Shown: positions 1 through 9,262, counted from the first letter of the stretch. The stretch: 64,000 nt of DNA from CAZUNO01 sp964621445 [NCBI: Candidatus Hadarchaeota archaeon] (GCA_964621445.1 CAZUNO010000001.1:162834-226833), one strand, 5' to 3'. Notes: a model not told the origin generated them from the sequence alone. A program made the numbers and translations.

Positions 1-1
1 G

Positions 2-712
2 GATAAGCCAAGATGCGTTATCGGTCTGGCAACTGGTAGCACTCCCATGGGGGCCTATCGTCATCTGGTAAAGATGCACGAAGAGGAGAGCCTGGATTTC
101 TCAAATGTCACTACCTTCAATCTCGATGAATATTTGGGGCTCCCCCCCGATCATCCCCAGAGCTATCATTACTTCATGTGGAATAACCTATTCGATGGAA
201 TTGAAATCCCAGCCAAAAACACGAATATCCCGGATGGTCAAGCGGACGACTTGACCGCTGAATGCGAGGAGTATGAGAGGAAGATAAGGGATGCTGGTGG
301 CATAGACCTACAACTTCTAGGTCTGGGGAGGGATGGTCATGTAGGTTTTAATGAACCCGGTTCATCCCTGGGATCGAGAACGAGAATAAAGGCGCTCGCC
401 CCGGAGACCATAAACGATAACTCCCGGTTTTTTGGAAGCGAGGAAGAGGTGCCGCGATTGGCCATAACAATGGGCGTAGGAACTATAATGGATTCTATGA
501 GGATCCTGATCCTTGCCTCGGGAGAACATAAGGCCGAAGCGGTTAGATCGACGGTGGAAGGACCCATAACCGCTGGTGTTCCAGCCTCGGCGCTGCAGCT
601 CCATCCAAGGGTTACTTTGGTCCTGGATCCAGAGGCGTCAAAACTTCTGGAGAGAAAGGAATACTACCGATACGTTGAGAAAAGAGCTCGCGAACTTTTC
701 CCCAGATCATGA
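2..712 (+). CDS. nagB: Glucosamine-6-phosphate deaminase, 5' end cut by the window
   Basis: Converts glucosamine-6-phosphate to fructose-6-phosphate and ammonia in the cytosol. The frame is open from base 2, before the first ATG at 47, and those residues spell the family's phosphate-binding LATGSTP loop, so the true start lies upstream of the window. Further family signatures are FNLDEYLGL (catalytic Asp) and GLGRDGHVGFNEP (Asp-His and Glu of the ring-opening relay). The C-terminus looks complete. It ends five bases before a convergent gene. It may collect amino sugars released by the glycosidases found later in the window, which is an inference. The family also contains 6-phosphogluconolactonases, but the DGHVGFNEP motif favours the deaminase. 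Confidence 0.93.
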   Translation, partial: DKPRCVIGLATGSTPMGAYRHLVKMHEEESLDFSNVTTFNLDEYLGLPPDHPQSYHYFMWNNLFDGIEIPAKNTNIPDGQADDLTAECEEYERKIRDAGGIDLQLLGLGRDGHVGFNEPGSSLGSRTRIKALAPETINDNSRFFGSEEEVPRLAITMGVGTIMDSMRILILASGEHKAEAVRSTVEGPITAGVPASALQLHPRVTLVLDPEASKLLERKEYYRYVEKRARELFPRS

Positions 713-717
713 TCTGC

Positions 718-1413
718 TTAGCTCTCCCCGTCAAGTGTGGAAATCCTTGGATGTAGTAAGGTGATTAGAACTACAAAAAGACCTTTCCATAAGGGGAACC
801 CGATTTCGGGAATGGGAAGGGATTTCGTGAGGCCGATGAACAATCCCCCGAATGATTTTGCGCCTTCGGGTGCATTAAGTCCGGTTGAACGAATTTCAAA
901 GGCGCGATATCCCTGGATTTCTTTCCACTTCGGGTATGATTTGTCGAAAGTGATATTCCAGTTCTTCCATATCAAGCTCCTATCTGGGTCATATGACCAT
1001 CCTTCGACCGAGTCATGTATGCCGATCCAGACGAAAGAATCGTCCTTCACGTAAATTGCATCGGTCCAGCTATAGGTATCGTTCCCGGACCCAGTGACCC
1101 CGAGGGGAAGGTTCCAACCTGAACTAGGCTTTGGGAAATAGGAAACCATCTCCTCGTGGGGAGTCGCCTTGGTGAATCTTTTTGTAGCAGACTCTATCTC
1201 TGAAAGATCCATTAATTCCGAAAACTCATACAGAACCTTGTTACTGGATGTGTTAATACATGCAATTTCGATGGAGGTCCTTGCCCTCAGCTGCTGACCG
1301 GCGGAAACCGTCGGCAATTGGGTTTCAAGACCGGAGATCGCTAGGACAGATAGCGCGACTATTAGCATTAAGGACCTCAAAGAATAATCACTACAAACGT
1401 AACTTAGATTCAT
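718..1413 (-). CDS. Surface protein with C-terminal IPEIG membrane anchor (paralogue of 40111-40851)
   Basis: 231 residues of unknown function. A hydrophobic segment (about residues 15-30, LMLIVALSVLAIS) looks like a signal peptide or anchor. The C-terminus has SLPIPEIGF followed by a hydrophobic stretch and an Arg-containing tail, resembling the layout of archaeal surface-sorting signals, although it is not an exact PGF- or PEF-CTERM. It shares spaced motifs with the protein at 40111-40851: NTSSNKVLYEF against NSSNTVLYDY, a GW motif, NITF plus a following QGY, and IPEIG before the anchor. The start may be the internal Met at residue 16, directly before the hydrophobic segment. The role is probably extracellular, with nothing more specific to say. 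Confidence 0.72.
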   Translation of the reverse strand: MNLSYVCSDYSLRSLMLIVALSVLAISGLETQLPTVSAGQQLRARTSIEIACINTSSNKVLYEFSELMDLSEIESATKRFTKATPHEEMVSYFPKPSSGWNLPLGVTGSGNDTYSWTDAIYVKDDSFVWIGIHDSVEGWSYDPDRSLIWKNWNITFDKSYPKWKEIQGYRAFEIRSTGLNAPEGAKSFGGLFIGLTKSLPIPEIGFPLWKGLFVVLITLLHPRISTLDGES

Positions 1414-1511
1414 GTGAATCCCAACCTTTGGGCGTCAAATTACTGTTGACTCGAATTCGAGTATTTAATTCCCCCGTATTGAATCAGCGAGTACCCGGCT
1501 TTTCCAGGGCT

Positions 1512-2213
1512 TCACATATAGTGATGATTGGCCTTTTCCTCGCTCTGAGCGGTAACCATTTGTTGTATCTTTCTCTCCAGGTGTTCAGCTTGGATTAGCT
1601 CCTCCGTATCAACATCGAAATGGAGTATCTCGGCTAGCTTATCTATTGCAAACGCTGCTGCTTTTCTATCAGGCCGGGATTCTGCAAATGGCAGAAGACC
1701 CAATAGTGGGATATCCATCTTCTCCGCGTGGAAGAGTAAACCGGCCAACGGCCCCACGATATTTAGATCGTCCAGCATCCATTCTATGTCATTTGCCTCC
1801 ATCAATGATCTTCCCTTGGAGGTGGCCACTCCCAGAAGAGGGGGATCCTCCTCCCTCTTCACGGCCTTGGTCAGTCCGCCCAGCACTATGGCAGCCTTGA
1901 ACTTGGAATCCTTGATCCACTTTGCTATGTCACCGGTAATGCGCATGGTTTGTTCCTGTGGCAAGGGGGCTTCTGAAGCCATGTACACGTTCCCATCGAG
2001 AAGGAAAAGATCGTAGGGGAAACTAACCTTCTTTTCCCATAATCTAACTACCGGGCTCATTCCGTCGAATTCCAGGTATCCGATCCGTTTCCCACCGAGT
2101 TTGTCAAAGAGAAATCGATTCGCTATATACCCGGTCCAGCCGATGCCCCGGAAACCGGTGACGAAATACCTATCCTCCAGGCTGACTTCCTCTTTTAGAA
2201 TGATGTTGCTCAA
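1512..2213 (-). CDS. PAC2 family protein (proteasome-assembly-chaperone-like)
   Basis: 233 residues matching the archaeal PAC2 (COG1938/COG2047) fold. Signatures are the N-terminal VTGFRGIGWTGYIANRFL segment, the central AAIVLGGL and GVATSKG, and IVGPLAGLLFHAE followed by IPLLGLLPFAESRPD. Relatives include eukaryotic proteasome assembly chaperone 2; the archaeal proteins have no firmly assigned function and are sometimes mislabelled ATP-grasp. A C-terminal polar helix (about residues 205-233) could be a coiled coil. It stands alone between a surface-protein gene and the AAA+ ATPase gene on the same strand, 77 bases downstream of the latter. Confidence 0.85.
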   Translation of the reverse strand: MSNIILKEEVSLEDRYFVTGFRGIGWTGYIANRFLFDKLGGKRIGYLEFDGMSPVVRLWEKKVSFPYDLFLLDGNVYMASEAPLPQEQTMRITGDIAKWIKDSKFKAAIVLGGLTKAVKREEDPPLLGVATSKGRSLMEANDIEWMLDDLNIVGPLAGLLFHAEKMDIPLLGLLPFAESRPDRKAAAFAIDKLAEILHFDVDTEELIQAEHLERKIQQMVTAQSEEKANHHYM

Positions 2214-2290
2214 TTCAGTTCCCGGTTCCCGTTTGCCGGATCTCTAAAAAATGTTCCAAAGCGGGGCCCCCGTTTATGTAATTAGTTCCC

Positions 2291-3568
2291 TCAGGCTTTT
2301 TGCCGGCTAGTCAGGAAGTCCTCTATCTCGGCAATATCCCAATCAACGACGTAGGACATGTTAAACCGGTCGCCTTCCCTTCGGACGAGGCCCTTCTCGA
2401 TTAGGTTGGTCATGTGGAGAGAGACGGTTCCCTTTGTCCTATTCAGATCCGATACCAGATCACCAAGGGAGGCCTTTCCCTGATGACGTTTGACAAGTGT
2501 TTCCAGAACCTCGGTTTGTTTGGGAGTTAGGTGTCTTAGTATTCTCCAGGTGAAGGAGAGCTTTGCTTCTTTGACTACCTTTTCAACTATCCCGGTGTCG
2601 ATCCTGGGAACATTCATGCTATGTGCGGTTTCAACTGCCTTCTCACATATCTGCATTAACCGCCTTGGATTACCATCAGTATATTCTATTATGACCTCGA
2701 CCGCTTCCTCTGTGAACGGATCGAGCGGATTATTGCAGGGGGTCTCTTCATCCCTGGCCGCTTTGAGGCGGGATTTTATTATCTCCACCTGTTCAAGCCT
2801 AGTAAAGGGCTCTAGGTCAATCTCATGCCCCAATCTGGCATAGGTTGACGGGGATTTGGATTGAAGTTCGTTTGGGGTGTCAGGATAACCGGCCAGTATC
2901 CAGGTCATTTCGGGTTCGAAGAGTAGGTTGTCAAGAAAGGGAAGGTTTGATTGGCAGTCATATTTATTCATTGTATGGGCATTATCGACGAGAAAAACGA
3001 AATCCTGCTCCAGCATATCCCTAAGCATGGTAAGGTCCTCCTCGACCGATAGAAGGTCATAATGCACTGGAGATTTCGAGTACTTGGTCATGCGGACGAT
3101 GATCTTTCGCAGGTCGCTCATTTTGGAACGATCTATCCTCTCCACGAGGTGGTTTCTCCTAATGAGGTCCAATGTGAGTGAGATTATCATCTTCCTTACC
3201 GACGGATAATATGAGCCGACCGATATGAGGTATTTTTCAGGACATTTGGCGCGGAGGCAGACCGATAGAACGTTCATGAGGCTGGTTTTACCCATCCCGA
3301 TTTCACCCACCAGGAAGCTGTTCACGTTATTGGAGATGGAATGGACGGTTTGCTGCAGTTCCCTCTCCCGTCCCACGAAGTAGTGTAACTCACCGTTTAT
3401 AGGGCTTATCCTAAATGGCTGTTCACTTAGTCCCTGGGTGGAGTAATCCTCCTCCATCTGTACTCTGTTGAGAATTTCCTCTAGTCCCTTCATCTCTTCA
3501 CCGAGAGGAGTGTATTGACATTTGGATAGTTGGGTATTAAAGGAATCGATGGCCGGATTATGCAACAT
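2291..3568 (-). CDS. AAA+ ATPase with C-terminal winged-helix domain
   Basis: 425 residues. FVGRERELQ near residue 64 opens the ATPase domain, Walker A is GEIGMGKTS (88-96), Walker B is DFVFLVDNAH (about 189-198), and a sensor-2-like GNPRRLMQICE follows. From about residue 345 a MarR-like winged helix is visible (LTPKQTEVLETLV, then KGTVSLHMTNLIEKGLV). The order resembles Orc1/Cdc6-type initiators, but the Walker A lacks their GPPGTGKT form and the family could equally be a regulatory STAND-like or archaeal ATPase. No Shine-Dalgarno sequence precedes the ATG used; the Met at residue 26 is an alternative start. A 372-base gene-free stretch lies upstream. Confidence 0.8.
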   Translation of the reverse strand: MLHNPAIDSFNTQLSKCQYTPLGEEMKGLEEILNRVQMEEDYSTQGLSEQPFRISPINGELHYFVGRERELQQTVHSISNNVNSFLVGEIGMGKTSLMNVLSVCLRAKCPEKYLISVGSYYPSVRKMIISLTLDLIRRNHLVERIDRSKMSDLRKIIVRMTKYSKSPVHYDLLSVEEDLTMLRDMLEQDFVFLVDNAHTMNKYDCQSNLPFLDNLLFEPEMTWILAGYPDTPNELQSKSPSTYARLGHEIDLEPFTRLEQVEIIKSRLKAARDEETPCNNPLDPFTEEAVEVIIEYTDGNPRRLMQICEKAVETAHSMNVPRIDTGIVEKVVKEAKLSFTWRILRHLTPKQTEVLETLVKRHQGKASLGDLVSDLNRTKGTVSLHMTNLIEKGLVRREGDRFNMSYVVDWDIAEIEDFLTSRQKA

Positions 3569-3940
3569 ATTCGGTGATGCATTTTGGGAGAGGGTGAGGG
3601 CCCTAATGCCAACGCCGAGTGAATTTTTTCTGGGAGTGGATAATGTTTTTCGTAACTTCTTTTGCTGTTTTGGCTTGAAGGATTATTAGTTGCCGGACAA
3701 GAAATTTACGATTCAAAAAATTTGGTTTTACGCCACCTTCCTAGGTCCGGGAATTTGGAACAAATTAGAGGCGGTTTAGCTTTTTTGGCATGGCGCCTTT
3801 TACACAGTGTGATGAAGTTCCATGCCAGCTTGTTTTTCATGGTGGACACGGGCTTAGATGCTTCAGATAAATTTTAAGAATTTCTGGATTCTCTTATGCT
3901 AAGAAAAAGACATCCTAAGCCTTTTTCGGGTTTTGTATAA
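3569..3940. other. Gene-free stretch between AAA+ ATPase and aroE
   Basis: No convincing gene. A 71-codon frame at 3662-3877 has no start signal and no recognisable domain. The region is richer in A/T runs than its surroundings (for example around 3625-3730) and must hold the ATPase gene's promoter on the minus strand and the end of the shikimate operon transcript. I looked for inverted repeats of the kind that flank archaeal origins because an AAA+/winged-helix gene is adjacent, and saw none that were clear. Confidence 0.4.
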
Positions 3941-4831
3941 CTAGTTTTCATTTTTGTTGAAATGTCCACGTTTTGAACCAAAATGGTCAAGTGCCTCTTC
4001 AGCTCTTCGGAACATGACCTCGGTGTCAGGTTCCCTCCCGGTCCAGATTTGTATGGAATCGGCTGCCTGGTAAATGAGCATGGAAAGCCCCCCTATAGTC
4101 CTGCAACCCGCTTTTCGTGCCTGCCTGAGAAGCTTTGTTTCCGGTGGGTTATACACCAGGTCCATTACCGCGAGATGGTGATTAAGCATATCGGATTCGA
4201 CTATTGTTCCCTCGGTTCTGGGGTGCATTCCTACCGGGGTGGCGTTTATGAGGACTGATGACTGGGCCAATTCCTTCTCCAGTTCCTCCCTGGTATATGG
4301 TCTGCCCCGTACTTTCGGCCATCCGGTCTTGCTCGATATCTCCTCCGCCAGGCACACCGCCTTGTCGACCGTCCGGTTGCATATGGTGAGGTCGGCTTTT
4401 TCACTGGCCAGGCCAAAGGCAACGGCACGGGCAGCACCCCCTGCACCGACCATGGTTACCTTGGTTCCTCTCAATTCTTCCTGCGCTCCCTCTTCCAAAC
4501 ATCTCATGGATGCGGAGACATCTGTGTTGAATCCGGAGATCTTACTCCCGAATCGTATGGTGTTCACGGCCCCCACTTTTCCGGCCAATGGCTCGATCTC
4601 GTCGAGAGCAGGGATTACCTCGGTCTTGTAGGGGATGGTCACGTTGATTCCGGAGACACCGAGGCGGGAAAACGATTTTACGGCCGAAGCAGCTGAGGTG
4701 GAAATCTTGAAGGATACGTAGACCGCATTCAGGCCCATCTGTTGGTAGGCGGCATTTTGGATCTGGGGTGATATGGAGTGCTCTATGGGTTTGCCTATCA
4801 ATCCATAAATTGATGTGTTGGAATCAATCAT
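3941..4831 (-). CDS. aroE: Shikimate dehydrogenase
   Basis: Reduces 3-dehydroshikimate to shikimate with NADPH. 296 residues, full length. The substrate-binding elements are all present: IEHSISP (Ser-x-Ser), INVTIPYKTE (catalytic Lys), GAVNTI and GFNTD (catalytic Asp). The nucleotide-binding GAGGAARAVAFGL and NRTVDK follow, then the C-terminal GGLSMLIYQAA. It is the last gene of the minus-strand shikimate operon, and its ATG overlaps the aroD stop as ATGA, indicating translational coupling. A lysine/asparagine-rich tail follows the core. Confidence 0.96.
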   Translation of the reverse strand: MIDSNTSIYGLIGKPIEHSISPQIQNAAYQQMGLNAVYVSFKISTSAASAVKSFSRLGVSGINVTIPYKTEVIPALDEIEPLAGKVGAVNTIRFGSKISGFNTDVSASMRCLEEGAQEELRGTKVTMVGAGGAARAVAFGLASEKADLTICNRTVDKAVCLAEEISSKTGWPKVRGRPYTREELEKELAQSSVLINATPVGMHPRTEGTIVESDMLNHHLAVMDLVYNPPETKLLRQARKAGCRTIGGLSMLIYQAADSIQIWTGREPDTEVMFRRAEEALDHFGSKRGHFNKNEN

Positions 4832-5529
4832 GTTTCCTTCTCCGATAGATTCAGAATTTGTTGGTGGATGTCCTTCATTTGGGGAATGGACAGCATGCCA
4901 GGAGCCACCGGTTTTGCCCCCTCGGGATAGGCGTAAGCAAATTGAGAGCCAAAGAACGGGGCTAACAGCCGTCCAACCCTGCCTATGCTTCCCATAGGGA
5001 TTGCTATCACCCTGTTTTTGATGGTTGGGATGGATATCACTCTCAGCACCTCGTTTTTGGAGTGGGTCAGGGTAGCTATCTTGGCGTAGGCTGCTCCATA
5101 TGATCTCGCCTGTGACACCGTGTTCAATAGCTCCTTCCTGGAAGGGGTGCCTTTGAAGTTGTGGATGGACAGAATGACCTCGCTTCCGTTTTCTTTCGAT
5201 TCATCCATCAAACCTGACCCGGCGTGACCTAGTTCTAGGTCCACAAGATCACAGATCGAGGAGAAATCCTTCAGGGTCCTCAGGTGTTTATCCTCGGGTC
5301 CTTCATACTTTCCTCCATCCGCCCTGTAGCGGTGGGTGGCGATTACGGGGGCCTCCAGGTCTCTAATCCAATCGAAATCCCGAGTGCTGGAAACCACCTC
5401 GAGGTGGTCCAGGCGGATTTCTAAAAGATCGGCCCCCTGAGAAAGGGCCGCATTAGCCGCTTCTTTCATCCCTTGATGATCGATGGCCGCTAGCGTCCCG
5501 CAAATTCCGGTGCAGGATTCATCTCTCAA
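4828..5529 (-). CDS. aroD: 3-dehydroquinate dehydratase, type I
   Basis: Dehydrates 3-dehydroquinate to 3-dehydroshikimate through a Schiff base. 233 residues. LLEIRLDHLE carries the conserved Glu/Arg, ILSIHNFKGTPS the general-base His, and AAYAKIATLTHS the Schiff-base Lys; the late GSIGRVGRLLAP segment binds the carboxylate. The start is a TTG at 5529 that overlaps the DHQS-II stop by 11 bases; a GGAG lies 8 bases before it, and the next in-frame Met (residue 21) would remove the first strand of the barrel. The type I enzyme is the usual archaeal form. Confidence 0.95.
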   Translation of the reverse strand: MRDESCTGICGTLAAIDHQGMKEAANAALSQGADLLEIRLDHLEVVSSTRDFDWIRDLEAPVIATHRYRADGGKYEGPEDKHLRTLKDFSSICDLVDLELGHAGSGLMDESKENGSEVILSIHNFKGTPSRKELLNTVSQARSYGAAYAKIATLTHSKNEVLRVISIPTIKNRVIAIPMGSIGRVGRLLAPFFGSQFAYAYPEGAKPVAPGMLSIPQMKDIHQQILNLSEKET

Positions 5530-6622
5530 TTAGCTTCTCCTCGACAGCCATTCCGAAGTGTCTTGCCTGTCCCGAGAGGTAAGCGAGTACGTGATCGCCT
5601 TCTTTGAGGTCCTTTATTGACGCCGCTTCTCCCTGGGGATCGACCAGTCTAATGGTCTCAGCGTCCTGTAGCATGGCCTTGAAGGTCCTGCCCTGGTGTC
5701 TGAAAACCACCATGGACAGTGGCCTGGTCTCTATCTTCACCCGGCCTATGGTAGCGGTACGGGTTGTCCCATCGGATTTCACCACCATAGTGGTATCGCC
5801 GCCTCTTAGCTCGCTCAGATATCGGGTCTTGTTATCGTTGTCCAGGATATAGCTGTGAATTGCCCCCGCATTTATCCTGAACGGTCTTGATTCAACGTAT
5901 TCGGTCTCTATGTTTTCGGCATGGATTAGAAGTAGGCCATCCGCTTGACTTCCAATTAAGACCCCTTCTCCCTTAACCAAAAGGGAACAGGTATCTATGC
6001 ATGCCCTATCCCCGGAGCCTATGCCTTGGACCGAGACTATCTCCACTTCCGAAAGGGAAAGAGTCCCTTCCATGGACCTCACCAGGGAAGCCGCATCCTT
6101 CACGTCATCCGCTTTGCTGGGTGCGATGAGTATGCCGTCCACGCCCTTTTGCAGAGCTCCCAATGCTACCTGGGCCTCCTCAAGATCGGCCACTGAGGCG
6201 ACTAATTTACACTCCTTCTCCTCGCTTGCAGCTATCAAGTTTTCGATAGGAATGACCTGCCAATTGGCGCATTCGATAATCAGGTTATCATATTGGTCGG
6301 CCAATCGGGTGGCTTTTACCTGATCTTCGCCGCTCTCTATGGTTATCCAGGCTGCATCCCGGATCTTGGAGTCAGGGCTGGGATTTGTATCTATAAGGGT
6401 TACGCCCTGAGGAGCGTCCTTATCACCTTTGGTCATCACCCCAATATTTTCCAAACCCAGCTTCCTTGCTCTTGGGACATCCTCGGATTTGACTATCGCC
6501 AGGTCAACGTTGGTAGTGTTCCCGGAACCGAGTATCTCCTGGGCTTCATCCCACGAGTCCTGGAGATCGCCCCTGATCCAGATACATTTTTCGTCCTTCT
6601 CATTTGATGATTTTGAGGGCAT
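5519..6622 (-). CDS. aroB': 3-dehydroquinate synthase II (archaeal type)
   Basis: Oxidative deamination and cyclisation of the ADH synthase product to 3-dehydroquinate, NAD-dependent; this replaces the bacterial AroB. 367 residues, the usual length. It has the family's [13 protein letters not shown] opening, a central [52 protein letters not shown], and [16 protein letters not shown]. The gene overlaps the end of the ADH synthase gene by 23 bases and the start of aroD by 11, so the three are tightly coupled. The presence of both archaeal-type enzymes indicates the aspartate-semialdehyde route to dehydroquinate rather than DAHP. Confidence 0.96.
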   Translation of the reverse strand: MPSKSSNEKDEKCIWIRGDLQDSWDEAQEILGSGNTTNVDLAIVKSEDVPRARKLGLENIGVMTKGDKDAPQGVTLIDTNPSPDSKIRDAAWITIESGEDQVKATRLADQYDNLIIECANWQVIPIENLIAASEEKECKLVASVADLEEAQVALGALQKGVDGILIAPSKADDVKDAASLVRSMEGTLSLSEVEIVSVQGIGSGDRACIDTCSLLVKGEGVLIGSQADGLLLIHAENIETEYVESRPFRINAGAIHSYILDNDNKTRYLSELRGGDTTMVVKSDGTTRTATIGRVKIETRPLSMVVFRHQGRTFKAMLQDAETIRLVDPQGEAASIKDLKEGDHVLAYLSGQARHFGMAVEEKLIER

Positions 6623-7406
6623 CCTCTACCTCCCAATTTTCATGTACTACCTTGGCTATGGCCCTGACCATGTCGGGGGTATTTGGGTGCTGGAAAACAT
6701 TTCGTCCAGCTGCAACACCGGACCCTCCCCCCTCGATTACTCCCTTGACATCCTTAAGGAATTCTTCATCTGTTTCCGCCTTGGGGCCACCGGCGGCTAC
6801 AACCGGTACCGGGCATCCTTTGATGACCTCCTTGAAGGTGTCGGGATCCCCGGTGTAGTTTGTCTTCACTATATCGGCTCCCAGTTCTGCCCCCACTCGA
6901 GCCGCCTGCTTTACAAAACTGACGTCCCTTTGATTCGCTATCTTTTCTCCTCTCGGGTACATCATTGCCAAAAGGGGCATGCCCCATGTCTGACATTTCT
7001 CGGCCGTGGCTCCGAGATCCTCCAACATCATGTCCTCGTTTTCGGCTCCCACATTTACGTGGATTGACACTGCGTCGGCTCCTTTACGTATGGCTTCCTC
7101 AACTGTGGCAACCAATACCTTCTTGTTTGGGTCTGGAGCCAGATTGGTGGAGGCCGATAGGTGGACGATCAGCCCGATGTCCTTGCCGTATCCCCTATGG
7201 CCAGAGGTGATCATCCCCTTATGCTCTATTACCGCGTTGGCACCCCCTTCCGCTGCCTGATTAACGGTGTCTCGCAGGTCGATGATTCCCTTGACTGGAC
7301 CTAGGCTGACTCCGTGGTCAAGAGGTACTATCACCGTTCTCCCGGTGTCTCGGTCAATAATGCGTTCAATTCGTATGGCTTTCCCTATCTGTGGCAATTT
7401 GCTCAC
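6600..7406 (-). CDS. aroA': 2-amino-3,7-dideoxy-D-threo-hept-6-ulosonate synthase (ADH synthase)
   Basis: First enzyme of the archaeal shikimate route, a class I aldolase acting on aspartate semialdehyde and a deoxy-keto sugar phosphate. It shows [13 protein letters not shown], the [18 protein letters not shown] segment, [20 protein letters not shown] (Schiff-base Lys) and the phosphate-binding GGPKAE and [15 protein letters not shown]. The open frame runs back to 7469, but that extension (about 21 residues) contains the TATA element shared with aroA. I place the start at the GTG at 7404-7406, giving 268 residues beginning (M)[15 protein letters not shown], the normal length and N-terminus for the family. 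Confidence 0.93.
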   Translation of the reverse strand: MSKLPQIGKAIRIERIIDRDTGRTVIVPLDHGVSLGPVKGIIDLRDTVNQAAEGGANAVIEHKGMITSGHRGYGKDIGLIVHLSASTNLAPDPNKKVLVATVEEAIRKGADAVSIHVNVGAENEDMMLEDLGATAEKCQTWGMPLLAMMYPRGEKIANQRDVSFVKQAARVGAELGADIVKTNYTGDPDTFKEVIKGCPVPVVAAGGPKAETDEEFLKDVKGVIEGGGSGVAAGRNVFQHPNTPDMVRAIAKVVHENWEVEDALKIIK

Positions 7407-7435
7407 CGTGATATAGTGAGCCACGGTAACACGAT

Positions 7436-7447
7436 CATTTATAAATG
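7436..7447. promoter_or_regulatory. Palindromic TATA element serving two divergent shikimate genes
   Basis: CATTTATAAATG is a perfect 12-base palindrome. Its centre lies about 28 bases before the aroA ATG at 7470, the spacing expected for a leaderless archaeal transcript, and about 35 bases before the proposed ADH synthase GTG at 7406 on the other strand. One TATA core could therefore bind TBP in both orientations and fire both halves of the pathway. Confidence 0.6.
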
Positions 7448-7469
7448 TAAATGCCATGCTTAGAGACAT

Positions 7470-8753
7470 ATGGGAAAAGACCTCATTGTTAGAAGATCTC
7501 AGCTATCTGGTGTGGTTACCGCACCAGGATCAAAGAGCGTGACCCATCGTGCCCTTGTTGTGGCCTCCCTAGCCAGGGGTCGATCTTACCTTGAGAATTG
7601 TCTCCGGTCTTTGGATACCGAAAGTACAATAAGAGGATTGCGAGCTCTTGGAGTCAAAATTGAGTTGGATCAAAACGGAGCTATCGTGCATGGGACGGGA
7701 AGCGGTTTTTTACAGCCGCAAGGCCCCATAAACCTGGGGAACTCGGGTACCACTTTGAGGTTCATGACCACCCTTTGCGGCCTTGTCCCCGGGCCATGCG
7801 TTCTCGAGGGCGATGAATCGCTGAACTCAAGGCCGATGTCAGAATTATTGGAATGCCTGGATACAATTGGTGTAAAGGCGATTTCCCTGAAGGACAATGG
7901 TCGGGCCCCGATCAAGGTTCAAGGGAAGGGAAGAATTAGGGGAGGATCGACAAGCATAACTGGCATGACCAGCTCACAATTTATTTCCTCGCTTCTGCTG
8001 TCCTCCCCCTATTTCCAGCAGGGCCTAGATCTGCAGGTTGTTGAGGGCTTTAAATCAGGACCCTACATAACCCTGACCTCAGAGGTTATGAATGATTTTG
8101 GGGTTTCGGTGAGAAGGGAGGGCGAGATATTCAACGTGGAGCCCGGTAACTATACATCCCGTCGCTATAGGGTGGAGGGGGATTATTCATCGGCTGCCTT
8201 TCTAATGGCATCCGCGGCGGTTACCAATTCATCGATCGAAATCGCTGGTTTGGACAGGTATTCGAGTCAAGCAGACAGATCCTTCTTAAATCATATCGGG
8301 AAGATGGGTCTGCATGTGGTCTGGAAAGGAGAACTTCTAGAAGTGGGAGGCTGTCCCAATCAGGGCATTGATTTGGATCTCTCCGATAGCCCGGATCTTG
8401 TTCCCCCGGCAGCAATAATGGGGGTCCTAGCCCCGGATACTACAACAATCCGTGGAGCCGAACATGTTAGGTTGAAGGAATCCAATAGGCTCAGGGTGCT
8501 TGCCCAAGAACTCAGCAAGATTGGTGTTCCTATCGAAGAGACCGCTGATGGTCTAGTATTGGAAGGAGGCAATTTTCCAGAGGGAGGCGAGGTGGATTCC
8601 CACGGGGACCACAGGATTGCCATGTCCATGGCAGTTATTGGGATGGCCACCGATGGCCTGAAGGTTAAGGATGCCGGATGTATAGAGGTCTCCTACCCGA
8701 GATTCGTAGAGGATTTGATAGGCCTGGGTGCAGATCTACGGTGGGCTGCTTAA
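7470..8753 (+). CDS. aroA: 3-phosphoshikimate 1-carboxyvinyltransferase (EPSP synthase)
   Basis: Transfers enolpyruvate from PEP to shikimate-3-phosphate. 427 residues, full length. Present are [18 protein letters not shown] (phosphate/PEP-binding Lys), [38 protein letters not shown] (catalytic Asp), [14 protein letters not shown] (Glu and Arg of the lid) and [13 protein letters not shown]. The ATG sits 28 bases after a TATA core, so the mRNA is probably leaderless. It is divergent from the other four shikimate genes; shikimate kinase and chorismate synthase are not in this window and must lie elsewhere. It overlaps the convergent uspA gene by four bases. Confidence 0.97.
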   Translation: MGKDLIVRRSQLSGVVTAPGSKSVTHRALVVASLARGRSYLENCLRSLDTESTIRGLRALGVKIELDQNGAIVHGTGSGFLQPQGPINLGNSGTTLRFMTTLCGLVPGPCVLEGDESLNSRPMSELLECLDTIGVKAISLKDNGRAPIKVQGKGRIRGGSTSITGMTSSQFISSLLLSSPYFQQGLDLQVVEGFKSGPYITLTSEVMNDFGVSVRREGEIFNVEPGNYTSRRYRVEGDYSSAAFLMASAAVTNSSIEIAGLDRYSSQADRSFLNHIGKMGLHVVWKGELLEVGGCPNQGIDLDLSDSPDLVPPAAIMGVLAPDTTTIRGAEHVRLKESNRLRVLAQELSKIGVPIEETADGLVLEGGNFPEGGEVDSHGDHRIAMSMAVIGMATDGLKVKDAGCIEVSYPRFVEDLIGLGADLRWAA

Positions 8754-9154
8754 TCGTAAAGGTCAGGTCGAAGGGCGGATGGTATGATGGTGACCGGGAT
8801 GGTTGCCCTTTCCATAACCTGGATTAGAACGTTGCCCTTGATCCATTTCTTTAGCGTTGGTTCCGCCGTTGCGCCCATGACGATTAGGTCCACGTTCTCC
8901 TCGTCGGCATAGTTCAAGATGCTATCGACAACGTCTCCTTCCACGAGTTTGGTCTTTATTCGGACATCCGCATCCCGAGCGGCGTTCTCAAATATCTTTA
9001 AAGCCTTCTTCTCCTCCTCTTCGCTAAGTTCCGACCTATTTGACCTCACGTGAATTACAACCATTTCAGCATCAATATCCTTGCACAAACCCGCAATGAA
9101 ATCAGCGCTTCTGGAAGCGGGCTCGGGGCCGGCAGTTGGAGCCAGTACCTTCAT
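8750..9154 (-). CDS. Universal stress protein (UspA family)
   Basis: A single UspA domain of 134 residues from the proposed start. It begins MKVLAPTAG, has IDAEMVVIHV, and ends with the nucleotide-binding VDLIVMGATAEPTLKKWIKGNVLIQVMERATIPVTII region. The loop Gly/Ser pattern after MGATAE is altered compared with ATP-binding Usps (GSx9GS), so ATP binding is uncertain. The frame is open to 9355, but the 67 extra residues have no domain, and a TATA-like CTTTTATATCTTAT lies about 30 bases before the Met at 9154, which fixes the start there. It is convergent with aroA. Confidence 0.88.
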   Translation of the reverse strand: MKVLAPTAGPEPASRSADFIAGLCKDIDAEMVVIHVRSNRSELSEEEEKKALKIFENAARDADVRIKTKLVEGDVVDSILNYADEENVDLIVMGATAEPTLKKWIKGNVLIQVMERATIPVTIIPSALRPDLYD

Positions 9155-9180
9155 GTAATCACGTGCCTGGTCGCCCCGAT

Positions 9181-9194
9181 AAGATATAAAAGTG
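9181..9194 (-). promoter_or_regulatory. TATA box of the universal stress protein gene
   Basis: On the minus strand CTTTTATATCTTAT is centred about 33 bases before the ATG at 9154, leaving a leader of only a few bases. It lies inside the longer open frame, which argues against the upstream start codons. Confidence 0.5.
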
Positions 9195-9262
9195 TGCCCC
9201 CCGAGCCGGGACGGGCTTGTGTAAGCGAAGCAAATACGATGAAAGACTAGGTTGTATGAGAT

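Noticed and set aside
3662-3877. A 71-codon plus-strand frame upstream of aroE
   Set aside because: No ribosome site or TATA element at a proper distance, and composition like non-coding sequence.
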